64,000 bases of DNA from Roseiflexus sp034432635 (GTDB taxonomy: Bacteria > Chloroflexota > Chloroflexia > Chloroflexales > Roseiflexaceae), in the NCBI GenBank assembly GCA_034432635.1, contig DAOUBK010000057.1, forward strand, positions 1 to 64,000. Direction: 5' to 3'. Position numbers and translations under genes: made by a program. Each line of letters begins with the position of its first letter. The first letter of the stretch is position 1. The notes under the pieces are model-generated. The model was not told the origin of the DNA, searched no databases, and saw only the letters and a list, made by a program, of their open reading frames with translations. This document shows positions 62,809 through 64,000 of this stretch, piece by piece.

Positions 62809-64000
62809 TCAGGGCGCGGGCAGATGATCAGCCGACTGGGGCGCGAGGCATGCCTTCACCAGCGCTTCGAGGCGTTCAATGGAAAACGGTTTGGCGATGT
62901 AGGGGCTTCCGGTTTGCGCGAGGCGCGCCTGGGTTGAGGCGCTGATCGTGTCGCCCGTGATGAAGATGATGCGCTGCGCCAGGTGCGGATAGTGATCCTT
63001 GATATACTGGTAGAGTTCGAACCCGGTCATACCGGGCATTTTGATATCGGTCAAAATCAGGTCGAACGTCTGGTGTGTGATGGCAGTCAGAGCGGCCTCG
63101 CCGCTAGCAACCGTAGTCGGACGATGCCCGAGATCGGTGAGCAACCGCGCCAGCAATGCGCTGACCGCCTCTTCGTCGTCAACGACCAGGATCGCAGCGC
63201 CGCCATTCGACTCTTCAGGGAGAGGTTCTTCTTCGATCGATGCGGGTTCTGAGTCGATGGGCGCTGCAATTGGTGGCGCATAGATGTCGTTGAGCGGCAG
63301 CTCGACGTACATTGTTGTGCCGACGCCAACCTCGCTTTCTGCCCAGATGCGACCGTGATGCTCCTGGATAATGCCGAAGCAGATCGACAACCCCAGTCCG
63401 GTTCCCTGCCCGATCGGCTTGGTGGTGAAGAACGGGTCGAAAATACGGTTCAGGTTGCGTGGCGGAATACCAATGCCGGTGTCACTCACAGCGACACGGA
63501 TGCAACGCTCCTCGCGACCACCTTCGCCGATGCGTTGCTCGACCGAGGTGCGCAGTGTAAGTGTTCCCTTGCCGCATTCGATCAGTGCCTGGTGTGCGTT
63601 ATTGATCAGGTTGAGGAAGACCTGCTGTAACTGATGTGGGTCTGCCACTGCTTGCGGCAGGTTGGGAGCAAAATCGGTAACGACCGTAATGTTATCGACG
63701 CGCAGTTGATAGGCGCGCAGGGTGAGGGTGCTTTGCAGCACATGGTTGATATCGATGGGCATACGTTGCGGCTTGTGTTCGCGGGCGAACATCAACAGGT
63801 TCTGTACGATCCGCGCCGCGCGTTCCGCCTGTGTGTTGATATGCTGCAGGTCTTCGCGGATTGTCGGTGGCAGGCTGGTATCACGCAGCATCAGTTGGGT
63901 ATAGCCGCTGATACTGGTCAATGGATTATTGACCTCGTGCGCGACGCCGGCAACCAGTTGACCGATCGCAGAGAGTTTCTCCGATCTGATGAGTTGCTCT
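62809..64000 (-). CDS. Hybrid histidine kinase, 5' part beyond the window
   Basis: Partial: the visible 397 residues hold HisKA with the phospho-His in GQLVAGVAHEVNN, an HATPase domain (N box VFLNLINNAHQAL, DTGIGIP, GTGLGLS), and a C-terminal receiver with LVVDDEE and an acceptor Asp in LILTDIKMPG. The frame stays open to the window edge, so the sensor part lies beyond 64000; the first in-frame ATG inside the window (63921) lies within the HisKA domain and is not the true start. Soluble in the part seen. Signal unknown. Confidence 0.92.
   Translation of the reverse strand, partial: EQLIRSEKLSAIGQLVAGVAHEVNNPLTSISGYTQLMLRDTSLPPTIREDLQHINTQAERAARIVQNLLMFAREHKPQRMPIDINHVLQSTLTLRAYQLRVDNITVVTDFAPNLPQAVADPHQLQQVFLNLINNAHQALIECGKGTLTLRTSVEQRIGEGGREERCIRVAVSDTGIGIPPRNLNRIFDPFFTTKPIGQGTGLGLSICFGIIQEHHGRIWAESEVGVGTTMYVELPLNDIYAPPIAAPIDSEPASIEEEPLPEESNGGAAILVVDDEEAVSALLARLLTDLGHRPTTVASGEAALTAITHQTFDLILTDIKMPGMTGFELYQYIKDHYPHLAQRIIFITGDTISASTQARLAQTGSPYIAKPFSIERLEALVKACLAPQSADHLPAP

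Overview
The window reads as an ordinary chromosomal stretch of a GC-rich, thermophile-like bacterium of the phylum Chloroflexota. The gene complement, the Ala/Arg/Val-rich proteins, the lipoproteins with Pro/Thr linkers and the mix of families look most like Roseiflexus. That assignment rests on recalled family resemblance and no search was run; no photosynthesis gene lies here to confirm it. No rRNA, tRNA or CRISPR array was recognised, and the only mobile DNA is one broken ISAs1-type insertion sequence.

Layout. 1-4.6 kb: a minus-strand vitamin B12 import operon (substrate-binding lipoprotein, permease, ATPase, a thioredoxin-like [2Fe-2S] ferredoxin and two tiny genes) behind a recognisable cobalamin riboswitch and a good promoter. 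4.6-11 kb: DUF72 protein, amidase, M61 peptidase and a 638-residue orphan protein, all minus strand, with a degenerate tandem repeat in one gap. 11.1-14.9 kb: thrC-lysC-asd, preceded by a textbook threonine attenuator: 30-codon leader peptide with 10 Thr codons, a 9-bp pause stem, an antiterminator and a terminator. 15-20.4 kb: methyltransferase behind a structured spacer, murJ, rpsT, holA, aldo/keto reductase. 20.7-23.2 kb: ALDH-like protein and peroxidase-related protein. 23.4-24.4 kb: IS remnant. 24.5-28.3 kb: TroA-type metal ABC importer whose last permease carries a C-terminal DtxR-like winged helix, with a palindromic operator candidate upstream.

28.4-34 kb: a DUF6174 lipoprotein-like gene, a decayed reading frame and three signalling genes (PAS histidine kinase, single-domain response regulator, hybrid kinase). 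34.4-38.9 kb: a ribose-type sugar ABC importer. 39-44.9 kb: cell-envelope proteins (DUF4015 barrel lipoprotein, PGRP-like protein with WYFAEG repeats, coiled-coil membrane protein, second DUF6174 paralogue). 45.1-50.6 kb: peptide-type ABC importer without its ATPases, with an intra-operon terminator, and a DUF3048 protein.

50.7-64 kb, mostly minus strand: S41 peptidase; the housekeeping run cysE-cysS-prmA-rsmE; FmdB zinc ribbon; YcaQ-type glycosylase; LiaF-like protein (plus strand); coiled-coil protein; three overlapping cell-wall genes (membrane protein, glucosaminidase-like, M23); eIF2B-like protein; and the 3' part of a hybrid histidine kinase cut by the window edge.

No clearly new multi-gene system was found. 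The best leads are the two tiny genes under the B12 riboswitch, the Thr attenuator, the structured leader at 14.9-15.2 kb, the orphan 638-residue protein and the metal transporter with a built-in regulator domain.
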